Notes: a model not told the origin generated them from the letters alone. DNA of 64,000 nucleotides from Yersinia rochesterensis (GCF_003600645.1 NZ_CP032482.1:2976001-3040000); one strand, 5' to 3'; positions 27,409 through 37,746 are shown, counted from the first letter of the stretch. Translations and numbers: made by a program.

Positions 27409-27431
27409 CCCCGCTCTGTGCGGGGGTGTTT
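27409..27431 (+). terminator. Third intergenic hairpin with U-run
   Basis: A perfect stem CCCCGC (27409-27414) / GCGGGG (27420-27425) with loop TCTGT is followed by GTGTTTT, between the DUF2303 gene and the polymerase gene. Confidence 0.65.
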
Positions 27432-27486
27432 TGACGAGCGGGCGTTGTGCCTGCTGTTCAAAGCACATCAATAGAAGGCGACTTTT

Positions 27487-29601
27487 ATGCCCCAGATACT
27501 CTGGCTAGACCTCGAAACCTACAGCGAAACACCCATCCGAAACGGTACCCATGCCTACGCCGCTGATGCAGAGATAATGCTTATCGCATGGGCCATCGAC
27601 GACGGCCCAGTCAGTGCGCACGAATTTACAGAACCCAAGAATTTACCTATGCCACTGTACACCGCGCTACGTGATAGCGAGACGCTTGTCTACGCCCACA
27701 ACAGCCAATTCGACCGCACAGTATTGCGTAAACACCTAACGAGTTACAAGTGGCCTCGACTTGTTACGGGCGATGTTACCCGCTGGCGCGATACCATGGT
27801 TAAAGCGTTGGCCCACGGCCTGCCGGGTTCGCTGTCTGATTTGTGCGATATTCTCGGGGTAGAACAGGACAAAGCCAAGGACAAAGCAGGTAAGGCGCTG
27901 ATCCAGTTGTTCTGTAAACCACGCGCTAAAAACTCAGCTATTCGTCGCGCAACTAAGCAAACCCACCCTGAAGAATGGAAACGGTTTGTCGACTATGCGG
28001 GCCTTGATATTGAAGCGATGCGCGAAATTGATAAGAAACTGCCCGTCTGGAATTACCAGGGTAATGAGTTGGCACTCTGGCATTTTGATCAGCGCATCAA
28101 TGACCGTGGCGTACAGATGGACACCGTACTAGCGGAAGCCGCTGTATCCGCGGTTGAGATAGAACAAAAGCGGTTGGCCGTGCGTACGCAAGATTTAACC
28201 GATAACGAGGTACAAGCGGCAACACAGCGCGACGTATTGCTTAAACATATCGTTGAAGCCTTTGGCGTAACGCTGCCAGATATGCAGGCCAGCACGATAC
28301 AAAGGCGGATTAGTGACCCTGATTTGCCGATTGAACTGCGCGAACTGCTGGCAATCCGTTTACAGGCCAGCACCACCAGTACCAGCAAATACAAAACATT
28401 ACTCAAAGGTGTGAGCAAAGACGGACGCTTACGCGGTACTTTGCAATTCTGCGGAGCCAGCCGCACCGGACGTTGGGCAGGCCGCTTATTTCAACCGCAA
28501 AACCTCCCCCGCCCTGTTCTGGATCAGGAAACCATAGACACCGGTATCGAAGCGTTAAAAGCGGGTTGTGCTGACCTGCTATTCGATAACGTAATGGAAT
28601 TAATCAGTTCAGCTCTGCGCGGTTGCATTGTAGCCCCCAAGGGTAAAAAGCTGGTTGTCTCTGACCTTTCCAATATCGAGGGCCGTGTTTTGGCATGGCT
28701 GGCGGGCGAAGAGTGGAAGTTACAGGCTTTCCGCGATTACGACACCATCATTGGCTATGACGAGGAAGGCGAAGCACTGCGCGAAGGGCCAGACCTCTAC
28801 AAGCTGGCCTATGCCCGAGCATTTAATATATCGCCGGATGATGTCGATAAACTCCAGCGCCAAATCGGTAAGGTGATGGAGTTGGGGCTAGGTTTCGGTG
28901 GTGGCGTCGCGGCGTTCCTGACCTTCGCCCTTGTCTACGGGCTTGATCTGGACGAGCTAGCGAAAGCGGCATTACCAAACGTCCCCGCATCAATACAGCG
29001 TGAGGCACAAAGTTGGTATCAAGCCTCTGTAAAACAAAAACGCACCTACGGCCTTTCGGAACAGGTATTTATCGCCTGTGATTCATTAAAACGGATGTGG
29101 CGAAATGCGCATACAGAAACGGTTTCTTTCTGGAGTGAAATTGAAAATACCGTACGTCGCGCAATCATTAACCCCAAAAAAACGTTTGTTTGTCGCAAGT
29201 TGAAGATCCGCCGTGATGGTAGTTGGCTACGAATTCAACTCCCCTCTGGCCGTTCCGTTTGTTATCCCGGTATCCGTATCGAGGGGGATAAAATCAGCTA
29301 CATGGGCGTCAATACCTACAGCCGTAAATGGCAGCGCCTAAAAACCTACGGCGGTAAGTTAGCAGAAAACGTTACTCAGGCAGCGGCCCGCGATGTGATG
29401 GCAAACAACATGCCTTTAATCGAGGCCAGTGGCTACGAAATCACACTAACCGTCCACGATGAAGTATTAACCGAAGCGCCGGACACTGACGCATTCACCT
29501 CCGATAAATTAAGCGAACTTCTCGCTACCTGTCCCGAATGGGCTTTAGACCTGCCGCTCTCCGCTGGCGGGTTCGAGGCTTATCACTACCGTAAGGAATA
29601 G
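27487..29601 (+). CDS. Phage family A (Pol I-like) DNA polymerase
   Basis: 704-aa replicative polymerase. The N-terminal 3'-5' exonuclease shows [12 protein letters not shown] (Exo I, D-x-E) and [11 protein letters not shown] (Exo II). The polymerase domain shows motif A '[19 protein letters not shown]' (residues about 390-410), a motif B-like helix with [16 protein letters not shown], and motif C 'VHDEVLTE'. In motif A the usual S-Q-I-E-x-R appears as SNIEGR. It is followed after 2 bp by a methyltransferase gene, so the module is compact and co-transcribed. Confidence 0.93.
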   Translation: MPQILWLDLETYSETPIRNGTHAYAADAEIMLIAWAIDDGPVSAHEFTEPKNLPMPLYTALRDSETLVYAHNSQFDRTVLRKHLTSYKWPRLVTGDVTRWRDTMVKALAHGLPGSLSDLCDILGVEQDKAKDKAGKALIQLFCKPRAKNSAIRRATKQTHPEEWKRFVDYAGLDIEAMREIDKKLPVWNYQGNELALWHFDQRINDRGVQMDTVLAEAAVSAVEIEQKRLAVRTQDLTDNEVQAATQRDVLLKHIVEAFGVTLPDMQASTIQRRISDPDLPIELRELLAIRLQASTTSTSKYKTLLKGVSKDGRLRGTLQFCGASRTGRWAGRLFQPQNLPRPVLDQETIDTGIEALKAGCADLLFDNVMELISSALRGCIVAPKGKKLVVSDLSNIEGRVLAWLAGEEWKLQAFRDYDTIIGYDEEGEALREGPDLYKLAYARAFNISPDDVDKLQRQIGKVMELGLGFGGGVAAFLTFALVYGLDLDELAKAALPNVPASIQREAQSWYQASVKQKRTYGLSEQVFIACDSLKRMWRNAHTETVSFWSEIENTVRRAIINPKKTFVCRKLKIRRDGSWLRIQLPSGRSVCYPGIRIEGDKISYMGVNTYSRKWQRLKTYGGKLAENVTQAAARDVMANNMPLIEASGYEITLTVHDEVLTEAPDTDAFTSDKLSELLATCPEWALDLPLSAGGFEAYHYRKE

Positions 29602-29603
29602 CG

Positions 29604-30080
29604 ATGCAAATGGAGAGAAACATTCTCGATATGTGCTGCGGCAGCCGCATGTTCTGGTTCGACCGCACCAACCCTAATGTTGTGTTCGGCGATATCCGTA
29701 GTGAGTCACACATCCTTTGTGACGGGCGCAGCCTCGAAGTTAAGCCGGATGTATTGCTCGATTTCCGCAATCTGCCATTTAGTGATGAATCATTCAACAT
29801 GGTTGTATTCGACCCGCCCCACCTGTCCCGCGCGGGTCAAAATGGCTGGCAGCGCAAGAAATACGGCGTACTGAACAGGGATACATGGCGCGATGATTTA
29901 GCCGCTGGTTTCCGTGAAGGCTTTCGAGTGCTGCGTCAGCATGGAACGCTGATATTCAAATGGAATGAAACACAGATACCGACCCGCGAGATATTGGCGC
30001 TCACTGACCATAAACCGGCGTTTGGCCACCCATCCGGCGCTAGAGCAAAAACTCACTGGATATGCTTTCAGAAGGACTAA
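29604..30080 (+). CDS. Phage class I SAM-dependent methyltransferase-like protein
   Basis: 158 aa. The N-terminal ILDMCCGSRMFWFD resembles the SAM-binding motif I with Cys replacing some Gly, and 'VVFDPPH' is an amino-MTase-type (D/N)PP(Y/H) motif. It may be a DNA N-methyltransferase or a nucleotide-modifying enzyme; the substrate is unknown. SD AAGGAAT lies 6 nt before the ATG. Confidence 0.75.
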   Translation: MQMERNILDMCCGSRMFWFDRTNPNVVFGDIRSESHILCDGRSLEVKPDVLLDFRNLPFSDESFNMVVFDPPHLSRAGQNGWQRKKYGVLNRDTWRDDLAAGFREGFRVLRQHGTLIFKWNETQIPTREILALTDHKPAFGHPSGARAKTHWICFQKD

Positions 30081-30084
30081 CCCT

Positions 30085-30315
30085 ATGTCATTTAAAAATC
30101 ATGACAGCCCGCTCTACTATCGGGCTGCGCGCGAGGCTGCGCAAATTGAACGCGAGGGTGATTACCGGAGGGCCGCCAAGGTCTGGACAAAAGCCGCTCG
30201 CACTTCACGTAATCCTCTTAATCAGGAGTGGAGCGAAAACCGTTCAGATTTCTGCATCATGCAGATCGCTCGCGAGAAATTCAAAGAAGGTGCAGCCAAT
30301 GGCCTACATCCGTGA
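30085..30315 (+). CDS. ANR family putative transcriptional regulator
   Basis: 76-aa protein with the ANR pattern: YYRAAREAAQIEREGDYRRA, then AAKVWTKAAR and WSENRSDFC. ANR proteins bind and inhibit AraC-type activators in enteric pathogens. The ATG at 30085 is the start after SD AAGGAC; the frame is open further upstream but overlaps the methyltransferase. Its presence in a prophage could link the phage to host regulation, which is inference. It overlaps the next gene by 17 bp. Confidence 0.75.
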   Translation: MSFKNHDSPLYYRAAREAAQIEREGDYRRAAKVWTKAARTSRNPLNQEWSENRSDFCIMQIAREKFKEGAANGLHP

Positions 30316-30568
30316 AGACTCGATAGAAGACAATCTCGTCAAAGAAGTGAAGAAATCCGGAGGGATAGCCTACAAATTCGTTTCCCCCGGCCGCCGTTCA
30401 GTACCGGATCGGCTGGTGCTTCTGCCTGATGGCAAGGTGATTTTTGTTGAGTGCAAAGCGCCAGGCGAAAAACCTACTTCGGCCCAACTTAGGGAGCATG
30501 AAAAATTACGCGCATTGGGTTTCATCGTGCACGTATTGAATTCTAAAGACCTAGAGGGGATATTGTGA
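30299..30568 (+). CDS. VRR-NUC domain nuclease
   Basis: 89-aa standalone VRR-NUC (PD-(D/E)XK superfamily) nuclease: GIAYKFVSPGRRSVPDRLVL followed by VIFVECKAPGEKPT, giving catalytic D and E-x-K. Small phage VRR-NUC enzymes can act as Holliday-junction-type resolvases. Its stop overlaps the helicase start as GTGA, so both are translationally coupled. Confidence 0.88.
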   Translation: MAYIREDSIEDNLVKEVKKSGGIAYKFVSPGRRSVPDRLVLLPDGKVIFVECKAPGEKPTSAQLREHEKLRALGFIVHVLNSKDLEGIL

Positions 30569-31953
30569 AAAAGTTCATCCCCCACAAATACCAAAACCAA
30601 ATAATCCTCCACGAAATAGACGCCCCCCGCTCAAATGTTTGGGCAGGTATGGGCATGGGTAAAACCGTGGCGACGCTGACCAGTCTTGAAGATCTGTTTA
30701 TGTCTGGCAGCGAAACAAAACCGGCGTTAGTTCTCGCGCCGTTGCGGGTTGCCCGCTCCACGTGGCCGGATGAAGTGGATAAGTGGGATCACCTGCGCAA
30801 TATCGAAATGCAACCGGTGGTCGGTACCGCGCAGGAACGTTTAGCTGCGCTGCGTAACCCTAACGCCAGCGTGTTCACCACAAATTACGACAACCTCGTT
30901 TGGCTGATAGAGACGCTCGACGGCGAATGGCCGTTCGGTACGGTTATCGCCGATGAAAGTACCCGCCTTAAATCCTTTCGCCTGCGTAAAGGCGGTAAGC
31001 GTGCGGCGGCACTGGCAAAAGTTGCACACAGATCAGGCCGTTGGGTGAACCTCTCAGGTACCCCCGCGCCAAATGGCTTACAGGATTTATGGGGGCAAGC
31101 GTGGTTTTTGGATAAAGGCCAGCGGCTAGGCCGGACATTCAGCGCTTTCACTGACCGCTGGTTTAACCGCATCCCGATCGGCACTACCGGTTTTAATAAG
31201 ATTGAACCGCGAGAGTGTGCGCAGCAGCAAATGCAAGATGCCCTGCGTGATGTGACTATCTCCCTTGATGCTACCGACTGGTTTGATATCGATGAACCTA
31301 TTCATAGCGTGGTGCGCGTTGGCCTTAGTCCTAAAGCCCGCAGCCAGTATAAAGAAATGGAAAAGGAGATGTTTTTGCAAATTGGCGACCACGATATCGA
31401 AGCAATGAACGCAGCGTCTAAAACGATGAAGTGTTTACAGCTTGCCAGCGGCGCTATCTATACCGACGAGGCGGGCAACTGGACGGAGATACACGACGCC
31501 AAGCTACAAGCGCTGGAAAGTATCGTTGCGGAGGCCAGTGGTATGCCGGTTCTCGTCGCTTACCATTTCAAAAGCGACCTAGCCCGTTTGTTAAAAGCCT
31601 TTCCCAAAGGTCGCCACCTGGACGCAGACCCACAAACCCAGCGCGATTGGAACGCAGGATTAATACCGGTGCTATTCGCCCACCCTGCCAGCGCAGGCCA
31701 CGGCCTTAATTTGCAAGACGGCGGCAATATTTTGGCGTTCTTCTCCCACTGGTGGGATCTGGAACAGTATCAGCAAATCATTGAGCGTATCGGCCCCACA
31801 CGGCAAGCACAGGCAGGCCACAAACGCCCGGTATGGATTTACCACATTATCGCCAAAGATACGGTAGACGAGCTGGTAAAAGAACGGCGGGATTCAAAAC
31901 GTGAAGTACAAGACATCTTACTTGAGGCCATGAAAAAGAGAGGCTTACGATGA
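30565..31953 (+). CDS. Phage SNF2/DEAD-type helicase
   Basis: 462-aa superfamily 2 helicase. Motif I is 'WAGMGMGKTVAT', motif II is 'ADESTRLKS', motif III 'NLSGTPAPNGLQDLWGQ', and motifs V/VI lie in the C-terminal RecA-like domain (HPASAGHGLNLQDG, QIIERIGPTRQAQAG). It starts with GTG overlapping the VRR-NUC stop. Pairing with VRR-NUC and polymerase indicates phage DNA replication or recombination. Confidence 0.9.
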   Translation: MKKFIPHKYQNQIILHEIDAPRSNVWAGMGMGKTVATLTSLEDLFMSGSETKPALVLAPLRVARSTWPDEVDKWDHLRNIEMQPVVGTAQERLAALRNPNASVFTTNYDNLVWLIETLDGEWPFGTVIADESTRLKSFRLRKGGKRAAALAKVAHRSGRWVNLSGTPAPNGLQDLWGQAWFLDKGQRLGRTFSAFTDRWFNRIPIGTTGFNKIEPRECAQQQMQDALRDVTISLDATDWFDIDEPIHSVVRVGLSPKARSQYKEMEKEMFLQIGDHDIEAMNAASKTMKCLQLASGAIYTDEAGNWTEIHDAKLQALESIVAEASGMPVLVAYHFKSDLARLLKAFPKGRHLDADPQTQRDWNAGLIPVLFAHPASAGHGLNLQDGGNILAFFSHWWDLEQYQQIIERIGPTRQAQAGHKRPVWIYHIIAKDTVDELVKERRDSKREVQDILLEAMKKRGLR

Positions 31954-32150
31954 TTACATGTGAACTGTTAACAATCGCGCGAGTAGAGAGGGTTGTCGGT
32001 TATGACCGTACAACCATCTACCTGAGAATCAAAGAAGGGACATTCCCAAAACCCGTTAAAGACGGACGCAACTCTCGTTGGACATCAACGGAGATTCAAG
32101 AGTGGATCGATAACCTTATTGCGGAACATAAGAAACAAGCAGGCCAGTAA
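31950..32150 (+). CDS. AlpA-like helix-turn-helix regulator
   Basis: 66-aa DNA-binding protein of the AlpA/MerR-like excisionase class: LTIARVERVVGYDRTTIYLR, KEGTFPKPVKDGRNSRWTST, EIQEWIDNLIAEH. It may act as excisionase or activator for the adjacent integrase. The ATG overlaps the helicase stop as ATGA. Its 3' end overlaps the convergent integrase gene by 35 bp. Confidence 0.85.
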   Translation: MITCELLTIARVERVVGYDRTTIYLRIKEGTFPKPVKDGRNSRWTSTEIQEWIDNLIAEHKKQAGQ

Positions 32151-33309
32151 CCCACCTCCCCCAATCCTCCATTAATTCCTTTCTTTCCGGCATATATTCG
32201 GCGTGATTGTACGCAGCAGAAACACGGTTCTTTTCAACGTGGGCTAGCTGTCGTTCGATCACGTCATGCCGATACCCCATTTCGTGCAGCCTCGTAGAGG
32301 CCGTCGCGCGGAAATCGTGGGTTGTTATCACCGTACGAGCATACCCCAACTGCACAATAGCCCTATTTAAAGTGGATGCCCCCATGTAAGTATTTAGCCT
32401 GGTATTAGGGAACAACCAACGCCTATTACCCGTAATTTTCTTCAATTCATTTAACAGGGATATTACTGGAGCCGACAACGGTACTCTATGCATACGCCCC
32501 ATTTTCATTAATTCCGGGGGGATAACCCATTCCGCATTATCAAAATCAATATGTGACCATTCAGCCGAGCGTAATTCAGCTTGCCTAACAAATACTAGCG
32601 GCAAGATTCTTAGTGCTATAATAGTCGTTTGGTTACCGGTGGAGCTATCAAGGCGCAAATAATAATCACGCAACTCATCACCAGTGAGCGGTCTAGAATG
32701 TTCGGTTTTAGGAACTATAATAGCCCCCCTTAATGCCGCAGCCGGATCAGAGTCTGCGCGTAATGTCGCCACGCCATAGCAAAAAACAGCAGAGCACCAC
32801 TGCCGTACTTTAACCGCTACGGATTTAGCACCCCGACTCTCAAGGTCTCTAATTATTTTTAATATATGCGAGGCGTTAATTTCCCTCATGGGCATAGCGC
32901 CAATGGCGGGGAAAATATCGTTATACATAAAACCAGTGATCTGATTTTTTGAATTTTTGGCCCAATGCTCCCCTTTTTTATCCAGCCATTCTTTTGCCAC
33001 TATTTCGAATGTATTGGCGTTCTCAGCTTTTGCGATATCTCGCTCAACTGCTTTGGCTTCCTTGGGGGCTATGCCGTTTTTTACCTGCTCTCTAGCCCAC
33101 TCACGCTCTCGGCGAGCTTCGGCCAAAGATACTGCAGGATAGCTACCGATAGTGTAGCGACCGTCCTTTGTTGGCGTGATCCAGTAGCGATAACGCCACG
33201 TCTTTACACCTGAGGGGCGCACATCCAAATACAGTCCATTACCGTCCTGCAATTGATAGGCTTTTTCTTGAGGTTTCGCATTACGAACTTTGGTATCAGT
33301 TAACTTCAT
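32116..33309 (-). CDS. Tyrosine integrase, P4/DUF4102 type
   Basis: 397-aa site-specific recombinase. The N-terminal arm-binding domain starts MKLTDTKVRNAKPQEKAYQL with DGNGLYLDVRPSG. Catalytic residues are visible: Arg in 'VRQAELRSAEW', HxxR in 'THDFRATASTRLHEMG', and Tyr in 'AAYNHAEYMPERK'. It reads away from attR, 156 bp from the core. Integration here is into the 3' end of a protein gene, mepA, not a tRNA. Confidence 0.95.
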   Translation of the reverse strand: MKLTDTKVRNAKPQEKAYQLQDGNGLYLDVRPSGVKTWRYRYWITPTKDGRYTIGSYPAVSLAEARREREWAREQVKNGIAPKEAKAVERDIAKAENANTFEIVAKEWLDKKGEHWAKNSKNQITGFMYNDIFPAIGAMPMREINASHILKIIRDLESRGAKSVAVKVRQWCSAVFCYGVATLRADSDPAAALRGAIIVPKTEHSRPLTGDELRDYYLRLDSSTGNQTTIIALRILPLVFVRQAELRSAEWSHIDFDNAEWVIPPELMKMGRMHRVPLSAPVISLLNELKKITGNRRWLFPNTRLNTYMGASTLNRAIVQLGYARTVITTHDFRATASTRLHEMGYRHDVIERQLAHVEKNRVSAAYNHAEYMPERKELMEDWGRWVTGLLVSYVPQ

Positions 33310-33397
33310 GGGGCCACCGGATAACCATTATTTTATCCGGTAGATTGTCCGGTAAATCATTCACTGTCAACCAATGTTGTTAGATGCTAATAAACAA

Positions 33398-33421
33398 AAA
33401 GCCCCGCTATTGTGGGGCTTT
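33398..33421 (-). terminator. Intrinsic terminator carried by the prophage downstream of mepA
   Basis: A stem of 8 bp (AAAGCCCC / GGGGCTTT) with a U-rich 3' end on the minus strand (GGGGCTTTTTG). It stops the aroC-mepA transcript before it reaches the integrase and so prevents readthrough toward the former partner yfcA. Confidence 0.8.
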
Positions 33422-33464
33422 ATGGAATTTATTCGATGTTAACGGATGTTGTTAAACATTAAAG

Positions 33465-33486
33465 TTTATTCCGCAGCGAAATGGTT
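33465..33486. other. attR, right attachment core of the prophage
   Basis: Identical over 22 bp to 15926-15947. It comprises the last codons of mepA, so the gene stays intact after integration. Flanking bases differ on both sides (g/a before, a/g after), which fixes the limits. Confidence 0.92.
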
Positions 33487-34293
33487 ATCCAACAAAGCCT
33501 GACAGGAAGGCGGCAATGGCGGTGGTAAGGTTTTACCCGGTTTAGCACTTGGCTGATGGGGCTGGAACCAACTTTCCAATTCTGCGCCACACCCATCACC
33601 CGGCGGTGGCGTGTCTTGATCCAGACATTCCAGACTATCTGCCGGGCAACGCAAGCGCACATGCATATGGGCACGATGACCAAACCATGGGCGCACTTTA
33701 TGCAACCAGGTACGGTCCACTCCGGCATCTAAACAAAGCTGCTTTTTAATCGCCGGATTGACGAAAATACGCGTGACTTCATCATCATTGGCGGCCAGTT
33801 TAATCAGGCTTTCAACTTGCGATTGCCATAATGCTGGCACCACTCGTTTACCATCAACAGCTACCAAATCAATAGGTTGCGGTTTTAATAATTGCTGCTG
33901 ACTCCAGCGCTGTTTCGGCAATTGTAGCCAAATATCCACATCCAGCCCCGACTGATGGCTAGCATGTCCGCTGCTAAAACGCCCACCTGCTGGCATCGCC
34001 ATATCACCAATCAACACCGTACCAAGCTGATTTTTCTGGGCTTTATCACTCAGCCGATGGATAAAATTCAGCAAATCAGGATGTCCAAAATAACGGCGTT
34101 GATCCGGGCGCATCACCTGATAGTCTGCCGATTCTAGCGGCAAAGGCATCGCGCCGATAACACAACCATTGGCAAAACCACCAATTGACTGCGGAGACCC
34201 CGCCACCGGGTGGGTAATCTGTTGCCATGGCGTCGCCGCCATAACCGGGCTGATGGCAACCAGTGCCAATAAGCCTGCTATCCATTTTTTCAT
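33466..34293 (-). CDS. mepA: Penicillin-insensitive murein endopeptidase
   Basis: Periplasmic zinc LAS-type peptidase cleaving D-Ala-mDAP cross-links in peptidoglycan. Signal peptide [19 protein letters not shown]; zinc-binding H-x(6)-D in '[13 protein letters not shown]', and H-x-H in 'RAHMHVRL'. 275 aa. It lies 5 bp after aroC on the same strand. Its 3' end is the prophage attachment site, and the protein end (NHFAAE) is preserved by the attR core. Confidence 0.95.
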   Translation of the reverse strand: MKKWIAGLLALVAISPVMAATPWQQITHPVAGSPQSIGGFANGCVIGAMPLPLESADYQVMRPDQRRYFGHPDLLNFIHRLSDKAQKNQLGTVLIGDMAMPAGGRFSSGHASHQSGLDVDIWLQLPKQRWSQQQLLKPQPIDLVAVDGKRVVPALWQSQVESLIKLAANDDEVTRIFVNPAIKKQLCLDAGVDRTWLHKVRPWFGHRAHMHVRLRCPADSLECLDQDTPPPGDGCGAELESWFQPHQPSAKPGKTLPPPLPPSCQALLDNHFAAE

Positions 34294-34298
34294 GGTAC

Positions 34299-35384
34299 TT
34301 ACCAGCGCGGGACGTCTGAAACCACATCACCGCACTGTGCACGCTGGCGCAGCAGGTGATCCATTAACACAATTGCCATCATCGCTTCTGCAATCGGAAC
34401 AGCACGAATGCCGACGCAAGGGTCATGGCGGCCACGGGTAATCATCTCAACCGCTTCGCCCTGCCGGTTAATCGTCTGCCCCGGAACCGTGATGCTGGAG
34501 GTCGGCTTCAACGCGATATGTGCTACAACTGGCTGTCCGCTGCTGATCCCACCTAGAATGCCGCCCGCATGGTTGCTTTGGAAACCTTGCGGAGTAATTT
34601 CATCGCGGTTTTCGCTACCACGTTTAGTGACCACCGCGAAACCATCACCAATTTCCACCCCTTTCACCGCATTGATGCTCATCAGCGCATGAGCTAAATC
34701 AGCATCTAAACGGTCAAAAACTGGCTCGCCTAAACCGACCGGGACATGTTCAGCCACCACAGTAATTTTGGCACCAATAGAGTCACCGGCCTTTTTCAGC
34801 TCGCGCATCAGGGCATCCAGTGACTCCAATTTGCTCACATCCGGACAGAAGAATGGGTTTTGCTCAACTTGATCCCAGTCAACCACATCACAGCTGATAT
34901 CACCGATTTGTGCCAAATAGCCGCGTACCTGCACACCAAACTTCTGCGCCAGATATTTTTTCGCAATAGCACCGGCGGCAACGCGCATCGCCGTTTCACG
35001 GGCAGAAGAGCGGCCACCACCGCGATAATCGCGTACGCCGTATTTTTGCTCATAAGTGTAATCGGCGTGGCCTGGGCGAAATACATCTTTAATCGCACTG
35101 TAATCTTGTGAGCGCTGATCAGTATTTTCAATCATCAAGCCGATACTGGTACCGGTGGTGACACCCTCGAATACACCAGACAAAATGCGCACTTGATCCG
35201 GCTCGCGACGTTGAGTGGTATAGCGCGAGGTGCCAGGGCGACGTCGGTCGAGATCCAACTGGATATCAGCCTCGGTGATAGGAATTCCCGGTGGAACACC
35301 ATCGATAATACATCCCAAGGCGATGCCGTGAGATTCACCAAAAGTGGTGACGCGGAAAAACTGCCCAATACTGTTCCCAGCCAT
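34299..35384 (-). CDS. aroC: Chorismate synthase
   Basis: Last step of the shikimate pathway: EPSP to chorismate, FMNH2-dependent. Family motifs [19 protein letters not shown] and [18 protein letters not shown] are present. [20 protein letters not shown] at 35384 is the family start; the longer frame to 35411 is discarded. 361 aa. It heads the aroC-mepA pair. Confidence 0.97.
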   Translation of the reverse strand: MAGNSIGQFFRVTTFGESHGIALGCIIDGVPPGIPITEADIQLDLDRRRPGTSRYTTQRREPDQVRILSGVFEGVTTGTSIGLMIENTDQRSQDYSAIKDVFRPGHADYTYEQKYGVRDYRGGGRSSARETAMRVAAGAIAKKYLAQKFGVQVRGYLAQIGDISCDVVDWDQVEQNPFFCPDVSKLESLDALMRELKKAGDSIGAKITVVAEHVPVGLGEPVFDRLDADLAHALMSINAVKGVEIGDGFAVVTKRGSENRDEITPQGFQSNHAGGILGGISSGQPVVAHIALKPTSSITVPGQTINRQGEAVEMITRGRHDPCVGIRAVPIAEAMMAIVLMDHLLRQRAQCGDVVSDVPRW

Positions 35385-35457
35385 CACGGCTCCTTGAATT
35401 CTAATAAGCACTTTGTCAGGCCGGTATTCGCCACCCTGACAGATTTAAAGTGAATAA

Positions 35458-36390
35458 TTAATCACGATATATACTGAAATGTGGTGCGCAATCAATCAGT
35501 TGTTGTTTAGTCAACATAAAGACGCCGTCACCGCCATTGTCAAACTCCAGCCAAGTGAAAGGTACATCCGGATATTGATCCATTAAATGCACCATGCTAT
35601 TGCCCACTTCGCAAATCAGCACACCATCATCTTGTAAAAAGTCTGGCGCACAGGCCAGAATGCGGCGGGCCAGTTTCAGACCATCACTACCCGCAGCTAA
35701 GCCCAGCTCAGGTTCAAAGCGGAACTCATCCGGTAAATCGGCCATATCTTCGGCATCAACATACGGCGGGTTGGTGACAATCAGGTCATATTTGATAGGC
35801 GGTAAATCACGGAATAGATCGGAGCGAATTGGCGTGACCTGATGCTCCATACCATGCTGCTGAATATTGTGCTCAGTGACTGCCAGCACATCGTTGGAGA
35901 TATCAACAGCATCCACTTCCGCTTCCGGGAAGGCATAGGCACAAGCAATGGCAATACAGCCGCTGCCAGTACACATATCCAGAATATGTTTAGGTTGATG
36001 GCGAATCAGCCCATCAAAATTGTTATTAATCAGCTCGCCAATGGGTGAGCGTGGCACCAATACACGCTCATCAACATAATATTCCATGCCACAGAACCAG
36101 GCTTTATTAGTTAGGTAAGCAACTGGAATGCGTTCATTGACCCGGCGAATAACTCGCTCGACAATACGATGGCGCTCACTGGATGTCAGGCGCGCATTGC
36201 GCATATCTTCTGGAATATCTATCGGTAAAAATAGGCTTGGAAAAACCAATTGCACCGCTTCGTCCCACGGATTATCAGTACCGTGACCATAAAAAATATT
36301 GGCCGCATTAAAACGGCTGACTGCCCAACGCAGCATATCCTGAATGGTGTGCAGCTCATTTACTGCTTCGTCGACGAAAATCTTGTCCAA
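35458..36390 (-). CDS. prmB: Ribosomal protein uL3 N5-glutamine methyltransferase
   Basis: SAM-dependent methyltransferase of ribosomal protein L3 at a glutamine. SAM motif '[16 protein letters not shown]' and catalytic 'NPPYV' are present; the N-terminal helical domain ([33 protein letters not shown]) matches PrmB. 310 aa. Located 73 bp before aroC, same strand, divergent from smrB as in E. coli. Confidence 0.95.
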   Translation of the reverse strand: MDKIFVDEAVNELHTIQDMLRWAVSRFNAANIFYGHGTDNPWDEAVQLVFPSLFLPIDIPEDMRNARLTSSERHRIVERVIRRVNERIPVAYLTNKAWFCGMEYYVDERVLVPRSPIGELINNNFDGLIRHQPKHILDMCTGSGCIAIACAYAFPEAEVDAVDISNDVLAVTEHNIQQHGMEHQVTPIRSDLFRDLPPIKYDLIVTNPPYVDAEDMADLPDEFRFEPELGLAAGSDGLKLARRILACAPDFLQDDGVLICEVGNSMVHLMDQYPDVPFTWLEFDNGGDGVFMLTKQQLIDCAPHFSIYRD

Positions 36391-36596
36391 GGTATTCTCC
36401 AGCTAGGGCATAAAATCATTATCTATGCCCCTAGTTTGCCATGAAGCCCGCCACAAATCAGCAGCAATACATCAGTTGAATGATAACCAAATAATGAAAT
36501 ACACATTAAAGCCACCAATCTTAAGATTACATTTATTTAGACAGATGCATCTCAACAGGTAAACTGGGGAAATTGCACAAGTACGATGAACAGATA

Positions 36597-37127
36597 ATGA
36601 AAAATAAATATCACCTGACAACAGATGAATTAGCACTATTTAAAGAGTCGATAGCCGGAGCCAAGAAGCTGAAACAAGACACAATTGTCCATCGTGTGCC
36701 GCCCAAACTCGGCAAAAAAATTGCGCCGGAACGATTGCTGCAAGAGCAGGTTGATGCCAGTCATTATTTTTCTGATGAATTCCAACCGCTATTAGATACC
36801 GACGGCCCGACGCGTTATGTGCGGCCTGGTGTTGATCATTTTGAAGTAAAAAAACTTCGACGGGGTGATTACTCACCCGATATGTTTTTAGATTTACACG
36901 GGTTAACCCAAAAACAAGCTAAGCAAGAGTTGGGAGCCTTGATTGCGGCCTGCAAACGCGAGCACGTGCATTGCGCCTGTGTTATGCATGGGCATGGCAA
37001 GCATGTTTTGAAGCAGCAAACCCCGCTGTGGTTGGCGCAGCATCCCGATGTGCTGGCATTCCATCAAGCCCCGAAAGAATGGGGTGGCACAGCGGCATTA
37101 TTGGTGTTAATTGAGTTAGAGCAGTAG
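36597..37127 (+). CDS. smrB: Smr-domain ribosome rescue endonuclease SmrB
   Basis: SmrB cleaves mRNA at collided ribosomes. The C-terminal Smr domain shows '[15 protein letters not shown]' and '[16 protein letters not shown]'. The preceding segment [13 protein letters not shown] matches the family. ATG 36597 gives [15 protein letters not shown] as in relatives; an upstream TTG at 36573 is unlikely. 176 aa. Confidence 0.94.
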   Translation: MKNKYHLTTDELALFKESIAGAKKLKQDTIVHRVPPKLGKKIAPERLLQEQVDASHYFSDEFQPLLDTDGPTRYVRPGVDHFEVKKLRRGDYSPDMFLDLHGLTQKQAKQELGALIAACKREHVHCACVMHGHGKHVLKQQTPLWLAQHPDVLAFHQAPKEWGGTAALLVLIELEQ

Positions 37128-37254
37128 CCGGGTTGGCTGGTAGGATGCATTTTGCTGCCACACACATGCAGTTTGAAATATGGCGAGTAGAGGCGCGACA
37201 GTGATGCCGCACCTTATTGAACATTAGCTTATTGAACAATGGCTCAGATGATAT

Positions 37255-37746
37255 TTAGCCGTGACAAGCTTTAGCTAAAAGTTGTGTCGGGCTAACCTGC
37301 CAGTCAAAAGTCCCCTTGCCAGTTTCGCCATCCAAATCAACACAAGCAATTGCTGAAGTCGCAAACATTGGCGGGCATTGCCCCGGACAAAGTTCAGCCA
37401 CCAAATACCCGACCAGCGGCAAGTGCGAAATAACCAACACCGCAGCACAATCTTCTTTTGCCAGTGCTTGTAAATAGCAACAAACAAAAGCGGCATCCCC
37501 ACCCGGGGTTAATTCTGGCATCACTTCCTGCTCTGCCGGAAGCGTCATCACCTCGCGCACCACTTCTAATGTTTGCCCCGCGCGTAAGTATGGGCTAACA
37601 AAAATCCTTTCAATATCGACTGACTGGTCGTTTAACCAGCTTGCCATCTGGCGTGATTCATCCTGACCACACAGAGTAAGAGGCCTTTGCGCATCACTGG
37701 GTGCGTTAAGGGCCGCGTCACCGTGACGCATAATGAAAACTTGCAT
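37255..37746 (-). CDS. sixA: Phosphohistidine phosphatase SixA
   Basis: Histidine-phosphatase superfamily protein with RHG motif at the N-terminus (MQVFIMRHGDAAL) and a second catalytic His in 'VISHLPLVGYL'. SixA dephosphorylates histidine phosphotransfer proteins such as ArcB-HPt and NPr. 163 aa. Convergent with smrB, upstream of the fad genes as in E. coli. Confidence 0.94.
   Translation of the reverse strand: MQVFIMRHGDAALNAPSDAQRPLTLCGQDESRQMASWLNDQSVDIERIFVSPYLRAGQTLEVVREVMTLPAEQEVMPELTPGGDAAFVCCYLQALAKEDCAAVLVISHLPLVGYLVAELCPGQCPPMFATSAIACVDLDGETGKGTFDWQVSPTQLLAKACHG

Larger units (their letters stand above)
15926..33486. mobile_element. 17.6-kb prophage integrated in the 3' end of mepA, probably defective
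   Basis: It is bounded by a perfect 22-bp direct repeat, with a tyrosine integrase next to the right end. Minus-strand late genes run leftward: a virion protein remnant, a large internal virion protein, small and large terminase, tailspike, holin, endolysin and Rz/Rz1. Plus-strand early genes run rightward: two phage proteins of unknown role, a family A polymerase, methyltransferase, ANR protein, VRR-NUC, helicase and AlpA. No portal, major capsid, head-tail connector or tail-tube gene is visible. An ORF is cut at the divergent junction near 26110-26150. The tailspike and terminase suggest a podovirus ancestor. Confidence 0.92.
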
